This document shows, one piece after another, positions 40,648 to 49,017 of a DNA stretch of 64,000 bases; position 1 is the stretch's first letter, and each line of letters opens with the position of its first letter. The notes beneath the pieces were generated by a model. That model saw only the letters and a list, made by a program, of their open reading frames with translations. It was not told where the DNA came from and did no database searches. The position numbers were made by a program, and so were the translations under genes. This stretch comes from JAGQVA01 sp033764335 (GTDB taxonomy: Bacteria > Bacteroidota > Bacteroidia > J057), in assembly GCA_033764335.1 (NCBI GenBank), contig JANRJC010000001.1, forward strand, positions 124,001 through 188,000, read 5' to 3'.

Positions 40648-42615
40648 CTAAATCTCCCATTCGACAAAGTACATATCAATCAGCCCTTTGTGTTTGGCCT
40701 CTACTTTTCCTCGGTAACGGCAGATAAATCGGGTCTGAATCCGTTCGTAGGTATCTTGGGAAATATTCACTTTCCCGATTTCGCCGGTGGTTTCCATGCG
40801 TGAAGCGGTATTTACGGTATCGCCCCAGATGTCATAGGTGAATTTTCGAATGCCAACAACGCCCGCAATCACTGGTCCGGTATGAATGCCCAGCCTAGCC
40901 TGGAAATACAATTCGCCCAGCTCCTGTTTTTGTTTATTGCGGTTTTTCATAAAGGCTTGTATTTCCAAGGCAGCCCTTACGGTATTTATGGCATGATCCG
41001 GGTCGGGCACGGGAATTCCGGCGGCACACATATAAGCATCGCCAATGGTTTTGATTTTTTCCAGTCCGTGTTTGTCCACGATATGATCAAACGCCTCAAA
41101 ACAGTTATGCAGTTCCCGCACCAGTTCGCGGGGGGAAAGTTTTTCCGAGAGTTTGGTGAATCCCTCAAAATCAATAAACATGACCGTCGCCTCTTCATAA
41201 CTCCGGGCTTTTGCTTTCTTATGAATTTTTAATTCTTCAGCGATTTCTTTAGGCAGGATATTAAGGAGCAATTCTTCATTTTTTTCTTTTTCCCGAATAA
41301 TGTCCCGGTTCTTAGAGGCGAGTTTGCGGTTCAACCGGGTCTGCAACCGTGAGCGATAGACCATACTGCCGCCAAAAACGGCCAGAACCAGAAGAAAGCC
41401 CACAAAAATGGCCCAATTGCGGCGGTATTTTTCTTTTTGAAGTTGGGATTCTTTTTCGAGGAGGCTGATTTGTTGTTGGTTTTTTTCGCTTTGATACTGA
41501 ATATGGAGTTGTGCTACTTGTTCGTTGACTTGAGCATTGGTAAGGCTGTCTCGGACGGAGGTAGCCATACGCAGGTATTGATAGGCGCGGGAGAAGTCTC
41601 CGAGGGAATCATAAACTGCCGAAAGGCTGGTCAATGCGTAACGCACATCGTCTTTTAGTCCGGTTTTACGGGAGATTTCAAGGCCTTTTTCTAGGTATTC
41701 GATGGCCCGGCGATAGCTGCCTTTCTGTGTGAGGGTGGTCCCAATGTCATTGTACCCATCGGCTAAACCTTCGAGATCGTTGAGTTTCTGCTGAATTTCC
41801 AATGCTTCGAAGAAATGGTCTAAGGCCTGGTCGTATTTTCCCTGCCTTCGATAGATACTTCCAACGTTATTGTAGTAGTCGGAAATCCCCACTTCATCTC
41901 CCAATTCGCGATAAAGAACCAGTGATTGTTCGTGAGCCTCCAGCGCTTTGTCATAAACTTCCTGTTTACGCCAGACTCGTCCGATATAATTGAGAATGTC
42001 CGCAATCCGTTGTTTATCGCCAAGTGCACGGGTGATGGCGAGTGCTTTTTCATAATTGGTTAGCGCATCGGTAAAGTCGAGCAATTCTGCCTGAAGGATG
42101 CCCATTCCATAGTAGGAATCGGCAATGGCAGTGCTATCGCCCCATTTTTCGCGGAGGCGAAGCGCAATGACCATATTGTCCATAGCCAGCGGATAATTGC
42201 CATATTGCCAATAAACATTGGCAATGTGGCAACATGCGTTAGCAAACCCCAGGCTGTCACCGAGTGAAAGGTAGAGGTTGCGGGCTTCCTGCTGAAAAGA
42301 AAGGGCAGGTTGATAATTGCCGAGGTACCAACTGCTGCGCCCCATGAGGGAGTAGGCAAGGGCTTCGCCCTCTGCCAACCCGAGGCTGTCTGCCATTACC
42401 TGAGAATGCGTTGCCGCGAGAAAAGAAGCCTCCGGGTGATTACGGCCCCATGAATCAGAAAGTGTATTCAGGTAAACAACGGCAGACTCATCGAAAGGTA
42501 ATCGTTGAAGAATTGCCGGCAGACTGTCCGGAGGCGTCTGCCCGATCCCTGCACTGACTTGTAATCCGTTCAGGAAAAGAAAAAAAACAATTCGAAAATT
42601 ATACCGCCTTCGCAT
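40648..42615 (-). CDS. TPR-sensor class III adenylate cyclase
   Basis: A 655-residue protein: signal or anchor at 1-23, about seven TPRs (residues 60-345, consensus seen in ADSYYGMGILQAELLDFTDAL), a coiled segment, one membrane helix at about 395-415 (WAIFVGFLLVLAVFGGSMVY), a linker ending NEELLLNILPKEIAEEL, and the cyclase domain at about 470-645. Metal-binding aspartates are in VMFIDFEGFTKLSE and IKTIGDAYMCAAG; the adenine-specificity lysine (KTIGD) and aspartate (TYDIWGDTVN) and the transition-state Asn and Arg (NTASRM) are present, so cAMP is the likely product. TPRs lie outside, the catalyst inside. Confidence 0.9.
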   Translation of the reverse strand: MRRRYNFRIVFFLFLNGLQVSAGIGQTPPDSLPAILQRLPFDESAVVYLNTLSDSWGRNHPEASFLAATHSQVMADSLGLAEGEALAYSLMGRSSWYLGNYQPALSFQQEARNLYLSLGDSLGFANACCHIANVYWQYGNYPLAMDNMVIALRLREKWGDSTAIADSYYGMGILQAELLDFTDALTNYEKALAITRALGDKQRIADILNYIGRVWRKQEVYDKALEAHEQSLVLYRELGDEVGISDYYNNVGSIYRRQGKYDQALDHFFEALEIQQKLNDLEGLADGYNDIGTTLTQKGSYRRAIEYLEKGLEISRKTGLKDDVRYALTSLSAVYDSLGDFSRAYQYLRMATSVRDSLTNAQVNEQVAQLHIQYQSEKNQQQISLLEKESQLQKEKYRRNWAIFVGFLLVLAVFGGSMVYRSRLQTRLNRKLASKNRDIIREKEKNEELLLNILPKEIAEELKIHKKAKARSYEEATVMFIDFEGFTKLSEKLSPRELVRELHNCFEAFDHIVDKHGLEKIKTIGDAYMCAAGIPVPDPDHAINTVRAALEIQAFMKNRNKQKQELGELYFQARLGIHTGPVIAGVVGIRKFTYDIWGDTVNTASRMETTGEIGKVNISQDTYERIQTRFICRYRGKVEAKHKGLIDMYFVEWEI

Positions 42616-42862
42616 TAGAAAGGTGTTTTCAGGCTCAACTTCGGGATAATTTCCGGATTTTGAAACCCATTAGAAGAAAACTCTCCGTCTAATTTGCCGA
42701 AAAAATTACCTCTGCCCAAGAAATCTCCTTACACGTCTGAAAACCCTCTTTACACGATTGTAATTATCCGCTTCACGGTTATTTCATTCTACTGAACTTA
42801 TTTCAGACTCCGGCGTTCAGATAAGTGTAAACGAAACAGATTCAACGAAAAATAATACCGAT

Positions 42863-43285
42863 ATGAAAACGATACTGAAATACCTCCTGACGCTCAGCAT
42901 AGTAACGATGGTAAGCGTATCTTATGCTCAAAAAAGAGATTCTTCCAATGATGCCGTTATCCAAGCGCAACAGGAATTGGTCGAACTTAAAAGCATGGAT
43001 AAAGACCTGATGACTAAAGCAGAGAAAAAGGCTTGGAAACGCAAAAAACGTGCACTGGAGCATTTTGTCAACACCGAACTTGAACGCGAACGACTGGCAA
43101 AAATGCCCAATAGCCCCTTCTTTTACGGTAATCCTTATGCCTATAACCGATACAACGGGTACTACGGCAACTATTACAATCCCTATCCGGTGTATCGCAG
43201 ACCGGTAGTGATTATACGGCAACCTGCCAACTATACCCCCACTCCGGCCCCTAACAACGGATACCGCAGACAGGCGAGAAAATAA
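42863..43285 (+). CDS. Small exported tyrosine/asparagine-rich protein
   Basis: A 140-residue protein with a signal peptide (LLTLSIVTMVSVSYAQ, cleavage near residue 22). A helical middle rich in Lys and Glu (LVELKSMDKDLMTKAEKKAWKR quoted in part: ELKSMDKDLMTKAEKK) is followed by a low-complexity tail of Tyr, Asn and Pro (YNRYNGYYGNYYNPY). No family is recognised. The tail looks surface-exposed and may be adhesive or self-associating. It has its own rho-independent terminator 47 nt downstream and a 247-nt upstream gap in which I see no clear promoter box. Confidence 0.75.
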   Translation: MKTILKYLLTLSIVTMVSVSYAQKRDSSNDAVIQAQQELVELKSMDKDLMTKAEKKAWKRKKRALEHFVNTELERERLAKMPNSPFFYGNPYAYNRYNGYYGNYYNPYPVYRRPVVIIRQPANYTPTPAPNNGYRRQARK

Positions 43286-43331
43286 GAAATGAGTAGGTGA
43301 GTAGTAGTAGTAACAACCGATAGGTATGTGG

Positions 43332-43361
43332 ACAGTCCTCTTAACGGGGACTGTTTTTTAT
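43332..43361 (+). terminator. Rho-independent terminator of the small Tyr-rich protein gene
   Basis: ACAGTCCTC (43332-43340) pairs with GGGGACTGT (43346-43354), nine pairs with one G-T, loop of five, then TTTTTT. It also falls just before the 3' end of the convergent lipoprotein gene. Confidence 0.82.
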
Positions 43362-43366
43362 TACCG

Positions 43367-44314
43367 CTATTCCGGCGACAGCCCCAATTCTGTGCGCAAC
43401 GCCCGGTGTTCATTATTGTGTTTGGTCCAGTAATCGGTAATCATTGTTTTTTTGATTACAGCGCGGGTAGTGAGTGTTTTTGCCTCCGCCCCCCAGCCAC
43501 TGGTAAAAGTTTCTTCCCAACCGGTAATTTTATAAGGAAAGTTCTTCTCAAAATGGATGATCAGTTCGCGGTTTTCTTCGGGATAAATGATGGAATAATC
43601 CCTGATTTCGCCGTTGTCTTTCAGGCTAAGGATGGCTTTACGAGGTTGAATATCGGTATGCCTCAGGCGGCTGTAAAAACTGCCCGGAATAAGGGTATGT
43701 TCCCCTACAGGAAGGTTTTCCGGAGAAAGACGGATGCGAGTCCAGAGTTCATCTTCGAGAATATGTTTTTTTACCGAAAAGTTTTCATCGCCCTCAGACT
43801 CAAAATAGGACAACCCCGTTACCCGATAATTTCCGCCATCGAGATTAAGCTGGGTAAAAGCATGCCCACACCACTCCTGCGAAGACATGGTAGTTTTGAG
43901 TGTATGCGGGTGTTCATTTACATTTACCGGAGTAAATACCGAAAGCATCATCGAATAAGGATAAATTCCGGTATTAAATTTTTTGGTCAGGTTTAGTTTA
44001 AGTACGGGAACGCGGTCGTCACCGGCTTTTTCCGGATCGTCGAGTTTGACTTGTTTTTTTTCAGAAAAATCTTCCGTTACAAAAATTAACACTGCGCTGC
44101 CCTGATGAATTTCACCGTAACGCGCCTGCTCCAGATCATAGCTGGCGAGTTCCGCCTTGCCCTGATACCAGTAACCTTGAAAATCGCGGTCGGAAGCCAT
44201 CGAAGAAACCGCAAGTATTGAAGGGTTTCCGTCGGAGGTAGCCTTATTTTGGCAACCGATTACCGTTGCCAAACTCAGACCTGTCAATAGGTAAAATAAA
44301 ACTTTCATTTTCAC
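43367..44314 (-). CDS. Lipoprotein of unknown function
   Basis: A 315-residue protein with a lipoprotein signal (VLFYLLTGLSLATVIGC, lipid Cys21). The mature part contains YWYQGKAELASYDLEQARYGEIHQG (key residues Y-W-Y-Q-G, A-R-Y-G), a conserved-looking MLSVFTPVNVNEHPHTLKT, EWCGHAFTQLNLDGG, and a KITGWEETF strand near the end. I do not recognise the family. The Cys-His pair in EWCGHAF and the repeated charged strands give no safe function. It stands alone, convergent with the Tyr-rich protein gene. Confidence 0.75.
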   Translation of the reverse strand: MKMKVLFYLLTGLSLATVIGCQNKATSDGNPSILAVSSMASDRDFQGYWYQGKAELASYDLEQARYGEIHQGSAVLIFVTEDFSEKKQVKLDDPEKAGDDRVPVLKLNLTKKFNTGIYPYSMMLSVFTPVNVNEHPHTLKTTMSSQEWCGHAFTQLNLDGGNYRVTGLSYFESEGDENFSVKKHILEDELWTRIRLSPENLPVGEHTLIPGSFYSRLRHTDIQPRKAILSLKDNGEIRDYSIIYPEENRELIIHFEKNFPYKITGWEETFTSGWGAEAKTLTTRAVIKKTMITDYWTKHNNEHRALRTELGLSPE

Positions 44315-44447
44315 GAGTGATTTGAGATGCCTGTAAATAAAGGTAAATTATACTTCCGCCACAGTAACATCTGTCAGTTCCTGGACAAAACTTCAGGGAT
44401 TTCTAAATTATTTGTACATTTAATAATGGTTAATGGTTAATGGTTGA

Positions 44448-45095
44448 ATGATGACCCATGTAATCAAATACAAATCAATAGCGGTTGTGAGTGTTGGGCT
44501 GTGGTGTGTTTTTATTCCCGTTTTTGCCCAGCAGTCGGACGATCCCGGGAAAGCGGCTTTTGACAAAGCCCAAATGGGAGAATATGAGGAAGCCCTGAAA
44601 TTGTATGATATTGCGATCAGCCTGAATGACAAAAATGCCAATTACTTTTACTACAAAGGCGTATGTCATTTTGAATTGCACCAATACCCGGAAGCCATTG
44701 AGGTTTTCACTATCGCCATCGGGCTGCACGGGCGGCGGGCCGACTATTTCAGCAACCGGGGCAAAGCCTATCTGCGCACCGACAAATGGGAAGAAGCCAT
44801 CGAAGATTTTAATCAGTCCTTAAAACTGGACCCCTTGCAGAGCGAATTTTATTATCTTCGTGGTACAGCGAAATTCCGGCAGGGAAATCATCCGGCGGCA
44901 TTGGAGGATTTTCATGCCGCCATTGAAAAAGACAGTCGTGTTGGAGAATATTTTCTGGGACGCGGAGAATGTTATCTGGCTATGGGGGAAACCGAACGAG
45001 CATGTGAAGATTTTCTCCAGGCGACCCATCGCCACGCTTTTAACGCTAAATTTCAGTATGAAAATAACTGCCTGAAAAATGCTGCCAAACCTTAA
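44448..45095 (+). CDS. Exported TPR-repeat protein
   Basis: A 215-residue protein with a signal peptide (IAVVSVGLWCVFIPVFAQ, cleavage near 26) and about five TPRs covering most of the rest, for example AQMGEYEEALKLYDIAISL, DKWEEAIEDFNQSLKLDPL and GNHPAALEDFHAAIEKD, ending in CEDFLQATHRHAFNAKF. TPR arrays mediate protein contacts, here in the periplasm. It is 24 nt upstream of the copper/haem protein gene and probably cotranscribed with it, so it could assist that protein. No catalytic residues are present. Confidence 0.85.
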   Translation: MMTHVIKYKSIAVVSVGLWCVFIPVFAQQSDDPGKAAFDKAQMGEYEEALKLYDIAISLNDKNANYFYYKGVCHFELHQYPEAIEVFTIAIGLHGRRADYFSNRGKAYLRTDKWEEAIEDFNQSLKLDPLQSEFYYLRGTAKFRQGNHPAALEDFHAAIEKDSRVGEYFLGRGECYLAMGETERACEDFLQATHRHAFNAKFQYENNCLKNAAKP

Positions 45096-45119
45096 CCTAC
45101 GCATAAAAGACCGCTACTT

Positions 45120-46481
45120 ATGAATCGCCGATTAATCCTTTTGCCTGTTTTTGTTCTGGCCTCTTTGTTTTTCCCCCATTGTACTCATGAGGAACCGGAA
45201 CCTCCCTTAACCGAAAAATCCACCTGGGAGGTGATTCAGCAACAGATATTTGAACCCAACTGTATAACCTGCCATACTGCGGGGGAAAGTTATGCCCTTG
45301 AATCGGACCTTGTTCTCACCGCCAATGAAGCCTATACTCAGTTGGTGGACCGTGTGCCCCACAATGAAGCAGCGGAAAAAGCCGGATTACTGCTGGTAGG
45401 AAAAAAAGGGTTGGAGAGTCTTTATACCAGTTTTTTATGGGAAAAAATCAATGCCAAAGACCAGGAACATTTTTACAACGACCACACGGAGTACGGAGAA
45501 ATGATGCCGTTAGGAGGGCCTTTTCTTACCAATGGAGAGATTGCCTTTATCCGCGAGTGGATTCTGGCGGGAGCACCCGCTGAAGGCAAAGTAGTGAGCG
45601 AGGATTTATTGAAAGACACCACACGAGAAGTCATTTCTGATCTCAGCTTTACTCCGCTTACGCCGCCGACATCGGGATTCCAGATGCATTTGGGGCCTTT
45701 TGATGTAATCCCTAATTATGAAAGAGAGTTTTTTTATTATGAACCACTGAACAACAGTTCGGATGTTTTTGTCAAACAAGTAGAAATTTCCATGCGACCG
45801 GGTACGCACCATTTTATTCTCTACGACTTTCAGCAGGGTGCAGAAAAACCTACGCCAAACCAATACCGGGACCTGCGCGATCCGTGGGGGGGATATATCC
45901 TTCCGACAGTGCTATCCATTCAGGATCAGGTTTTCTTTTACGGTACCCAATGGCGACTGACTGACTACGAGTTTCCCAACGGCGTAGCCCTACGGCTGAA
46001 AGCCGGACACGGCTTGGACATGAATTCCCACTATGTCAACCGCACTAATGACACGGTTACGGGCGAAGTTTTTGTGAATGTGCATACCGTACCGGCGAGT
46101 GAAGTTAGCCATGTTGCCGAAAATATATTTCTCAGCAACGAAGACTTTGAGCTTCCGCCTGGCAAGGTTACGACGATCAAAAAAACCTATACTTTTGGCG
46201 AAAGGAGGCATATATTTATGCTTTCTTCTCACGCACATCAGCACATGACGGAGTTTCGTATTTTCGCCGTGGGAGGTAGTAAAAACGGACAACTCCTGTA
46301 TTATACGAATGACTGGCAACACCCTCCGATCCTCGAAATGAATCCACCACTGGTGCTGGAAGCCGGTCAGGGCTTGCGTGCAGAAGCCACTTACAACAAC
46401 AACGAAAGCAAAACGCTGCGGTTTGGCCTCCTGAGCGAAGACGAGATGATGATTATTTTTGGCGCTTATTATACCGATTAA
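45120..46481 (+). CDS. Haem c / PHM-like copper monooxygenase-type lipoprotein
   Basis: A 453-residue lipoprotein (lipid Cys21). A single c-type haem site C-x-x-C-H lies at 48-52 (NCITCHTAGES) in a planctomycete-type cytochrome-like domain. The C-terminal 300 residues match the peptidylglycine-hydroxylating/ascorbate-dependent monooxygenase pattern: a His-His pair in MRPGTHHFILYDF and a third His in LDMNSHYVN (first copper), H-x-H in SSHAHQHMTEF and a Met in EDEMMIIFGAYY (second copper). This suggests a copper hydroxylase or reductase fed by its own haem. The substrate is unknown. Preceded in the same unit by the TPR protein. Confidence 0.8.
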   Translation: MNRRLILLPVFVLASLFFPHCTHEEPEPPLTEKSTWEVIQQQIFEPNCITCHTAGESYALESDLVLTANEAYTQLVDRVPHNEAAEKAGLLLVGKKGLESLYTSFLWEKINAKDQEHFYNDHTEYGEMMPLGGPFLTNGEIAFIREWILAGAPAEGKVVSEDLLKDTTREVISDLSFTPLTPPTSGFQMHLGPFDVIPNYEREFFYYEPLNNSSDVFVKQVEISMRPGTHHFILYDFQQGAEKPTPNQYRDLRDPWGGYILPTVLSIQDQVFFYGTQWRLTDYEFPNGVALRLKAGHGLDMNSHYVNRTNDTVTGEVFVNVHTVPASEVSHVAENIFLSNEDFELPPGKVTTIKKTYTFGERRHIFMLSSHAHQHMTEFRIFAVGGSKNGQLLYYTNDWQHPPILEMNPPLVLEAGQGLRAEATYNNNESKTLRFGLLSEDEMMIIFGAYYTD

Positions 46482-46563
46482 ATAAAATGATTGCGGTTTT
46501 TTTGGAAAATCGGAATACCTCTTTTAGCTTTTCACCTGTTCAAAACCAACAAATCTTTTATTA

Positions 46564-48957
46564 ATGAAACGATCCATTACCTTAACCACCTTCCTGCTAT
46601 TGTTTGGATGGGCCTGGGCACAGCCTGTTAGCACCTATCCTTACGTGCAGAATTTTGATGCATTCCCTACCAGTAATCAGGGATCGGGCGTGGAACCCAA
46701 CCCCAACACCTTCCCCGACGCATGGACCAATGACATTACCGGCGACGGTCCTCAGGACTGGCATGCAGTGAGAGGAGCCACACCTACCGCAGGAACAGGT
46801 CCTGACAATGACCACACACTTGGCAATTCGACAGGGGTTTATCTGTATGTGGAAGATTCCGGAAGAGACAATGACTCAGTTATTCTCTTCACTCCCTTCT
46901 TTAATCTTTCGGCTCTCCCCAATCCCCGTCTCGCCTTCTGGGTACATAGCGACGCCAACCTTGCAGCGGCATTCTATGGTGCAGATAGTAGCTTTAACGA
47001 CCTTAAACTGGACTACTTCAACGGCGCAGTCTGGACAACCATTGACTCTATCGGCGTGTTGGGTACGGGCTGGACAGAAGTCATTCTGAGTCTTACCGGT
47101 CTTCCGCCCATTGTGAGATTCCGTTTCCGGATCAACAACAACAACTACGGAGACTTTGTCCATGATATTGGGATTGATGATTTTTCGGTTTATGATCAAC
47201 CTGTAGTGGACGGTGCAGTAGTGGACGCAGGCATTACCCTTACCGCTCCGGCAGGTTATACGCTTGCGCCTCCCTCTCAGGGCGCCGTTTATTCTCTTTC
47301 CGGTCGTATTCAGAACCGTGGATTACAGACCTTAACCAGTCTGGTTTTTAAAGGAAATTTTGGCACGTATGCCGACAGTGTAACCCTTGATTCGCTGGTA
47401 TCTTTCCAGGATTCTGCACTTACACTGGCTACTTCTTTTACCCCTACGGAAGGATTAGTGGGTACTTTTTCCCTGAAAGCCGCTCAGACAGACACCTTCC
47501 CGGACAATGACCAGATCAGTGTAGCCGTGGTTGACTCTGTACTTGCCCGCGACGACAGTACCGCCAGCGGCGGTTTGGGTTTCACCGGCGCAAACGGGGT
47601 TTTCGGACTTATGTTTGAGCTTACTCAACCCGACGTGCTCACCTCCACTTCGTTTTTCCTCAACAGTTCCACCATCGGGGATACTCTTCGTGTATTGTTG
47701 TATGGATTTGGCAATGACCTGCCCGGCGAACCAGATACTTCTTCCGTGCTTGACTCTACAATCTACTGGCAAATTCCCGCCCGTGGCTGGCAAACCCTCG
47801 GTTTCACCTGCCAGAATGAACTTCCCGCCGGTAAGTACTTTATCGCCTGCGAGCAGGTAAACCTCAACAACCTCGGTTTTGGGTATGACATACAAGGACT
47901 TGTACCGGGAACGGCTTTCTTCGGTGACGGTGTTACCCGTTGGACTTTGCTGGAAGCTGCTGTGCCTTCGCTTGCTTCGGCATTTATGATCCGCATGAAT
48001 TTTGGCCCGACACAAAAACGCGCCGCTATCAATGCTCCTTCTGACCGTATCTGTATTGGTGATGATATTGCCCTTACGGCTACCGGTGCGGCAGGAACCT
48101 ATACCTGGACCGGCGTGGCATTAGACACCACAGGCGGCGCGAGCGTAATCGCAGCTCCCACCGCTGACGCAACCTATACTGTCAGCCTCCTTGACAACAA
48201 CGGTTGTGCCTCCATTGACTCGGTACAAGTAGGCGTTAATCCGCTACCTACGCCGTCTGTTAGCGGTGATACGGTGGTATGCGAAGGTTCTGCCGCCACC
48301 CTTACCGCCTCCGGCGGCAATGTGTATGAGTGGAGCACGGGAGAAACCACTGCTTCTATTTCGGTTACGCCTTCTGCTCCTACCACTTATACCGTTACCG
48401 TGAGCGACTCCATTGGTTGTGCTTCTCAGGATACTATATCTGTGGCACTGCTGGCAAGCCCGACGGTTGCATTGGATTCTACACTGGCCTTCTTTGGGCT
48501 TTCCAATGGTACCGCTACTGCCTCGGGTTCTGGCGGCACAGGTCCTTACACTTATTCATGGAATAACGGACAGGACTCCTCCACTGCTGTAGGACTTGCA
48601 CCCGGCACTTATACTGTTACGGTTACTGACGCCAATGGCTGTTCAGTAGTTGATTCTATCGCCGTTACGGAAGCCGCAACGGGTATTTCCGACCTCTTGG
48701 ATGAAAACCTGATTGAAGTTTATCCTAACCCGACATCCGGTACTTTTACCATTAGTAATCTGGACGTATTTGGACAGAATGCTTCTCTGGTGATCAAAGT
48801 AGTGAATGTAAACGGTAGTGAAGTTGCCCGTTTTGGACAAAAAGGAAGAAACGAAATGAATATTTCTCTCGGCTCTCAACTACCCGACGGAGTTTATATG
48901 GTAGAGATTTCTAATGGCGAAAAACGCGCCGTGAAACGTATCATGATTGCCCGGTAG
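46564..48957 (+). CDS. Large secreted adhesin-like protein with SprB-like repeat and T9SS sorting domain
   Basis: A 797-residue protein. Signal peptide (LTTFLLLFGWAWAQ), then a jelly-roll/MAM-like domain at about 20-210 (VQNFDAFPTS, WTNDITGDGPQDWHAV, IGIDDFSVYDQPVVDG), a central beta-sandwich region, Ig/PKD-like domains at about 480-640 (CIGDDIALTATGAAGTYTW, CEGSAATLTASGGNVYEWS), a SprB-type repeat (PYTYSWNNGQDSSTAVGLAPG and GTYTVTVTDANGC, about 655-700) and a type A T9SS sorting domain from about 715 (VYPNPTSGTFTI to GVYMVEISNGEKRAVKRIMI). Surface delivery by type IX secretion is clear; adhesion or gliding association is inferred from SprB resemblance. A strong terminator follows. Confidence 0.9.
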   Translation: MKRSITLTTFLLLFGWAWAQPVSTYPYVQNFDAFPTSNQGSGVEPNPNTFPDAWTNDITGDGPQDWHAVRGATPTAGTGPDNDHTLGNSTGVYLYVEDSGRDNDSVILFTPFFNLSALPNPRLAFWVHSDANLAAAFYGADSSFNDLKLDYFNGAVWTTIDSIGVLGTGWTEVILSLTGLPPIVRFRFRINNNNYGDFVHDIGIDDFSVYDQPVVDGAVVDAGITLTAPAGYTLAPPSQGAVYSLSGRIQNRGLQTLTSLVFKGNFGTYADSVTLDSLVSFQDSALTLATSFTPTEGLVGTFSLKAAQTDTFPDNDQISVAVVDSVLARDDSTASGGLGFTGANGVFGLMFELTQPDVLTSTSFFLNSSTIGDTLRVLLYGFGNDLPGEPDTSSVLDSTIYWQIPARGWQTLGFTCQNELPAGKYFIACEQVNLNNLGFGYDIQGLVPGTAFFGDGVTRWTLLEAAVPSLASAFMIRMNFGPTQKRAAINAPSDRICIGDDIALTATGAAGTYTWTGVALDTTGGASVIAAPTADATYTVSLLDNNGCASIDSVQVGVNPLPTPSVSGDTVVCEGSAATLTASGGNVYEWSTGETTASISVTPSAPTTYTVTVSDSIGCASQDTISVALLASPTVALDSTLAFFGLSNGTATASGSGGTGPYTYSWNNGQDSSTAVGLAPGTYTVTVTDANGCSVVDSIAVTEAATGISDLLDENLIEVYPNPTSGTFTISNLDVFGQNASLVIKVVNVNGSEVARFGQKGRNEMNISLGSQLPDGVYMVEISNGEKRAVKRIMIAR

Positions 48958-48980
48958 TTTATTCGGACAAACATTACTCA

Positions 48981-49017
48981 AAAAAAAACGCGGGTCTTAT
49001 CGCCCGCGTTTTTTTTA
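48981..49017. terminator. Bidirectional rho-independent terminator between convergent genes
   Basis: ACGCGGG (48988-48994) pairs with CCCGCGT (49003-49009) around an eight-base loop. Runs of A before and T after let it work on both strands, ending the SprB-like gene and the hybrid histidine kinase gene. Its right side overlaps the last codon of the kinase gene. Confidence 0.9.
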
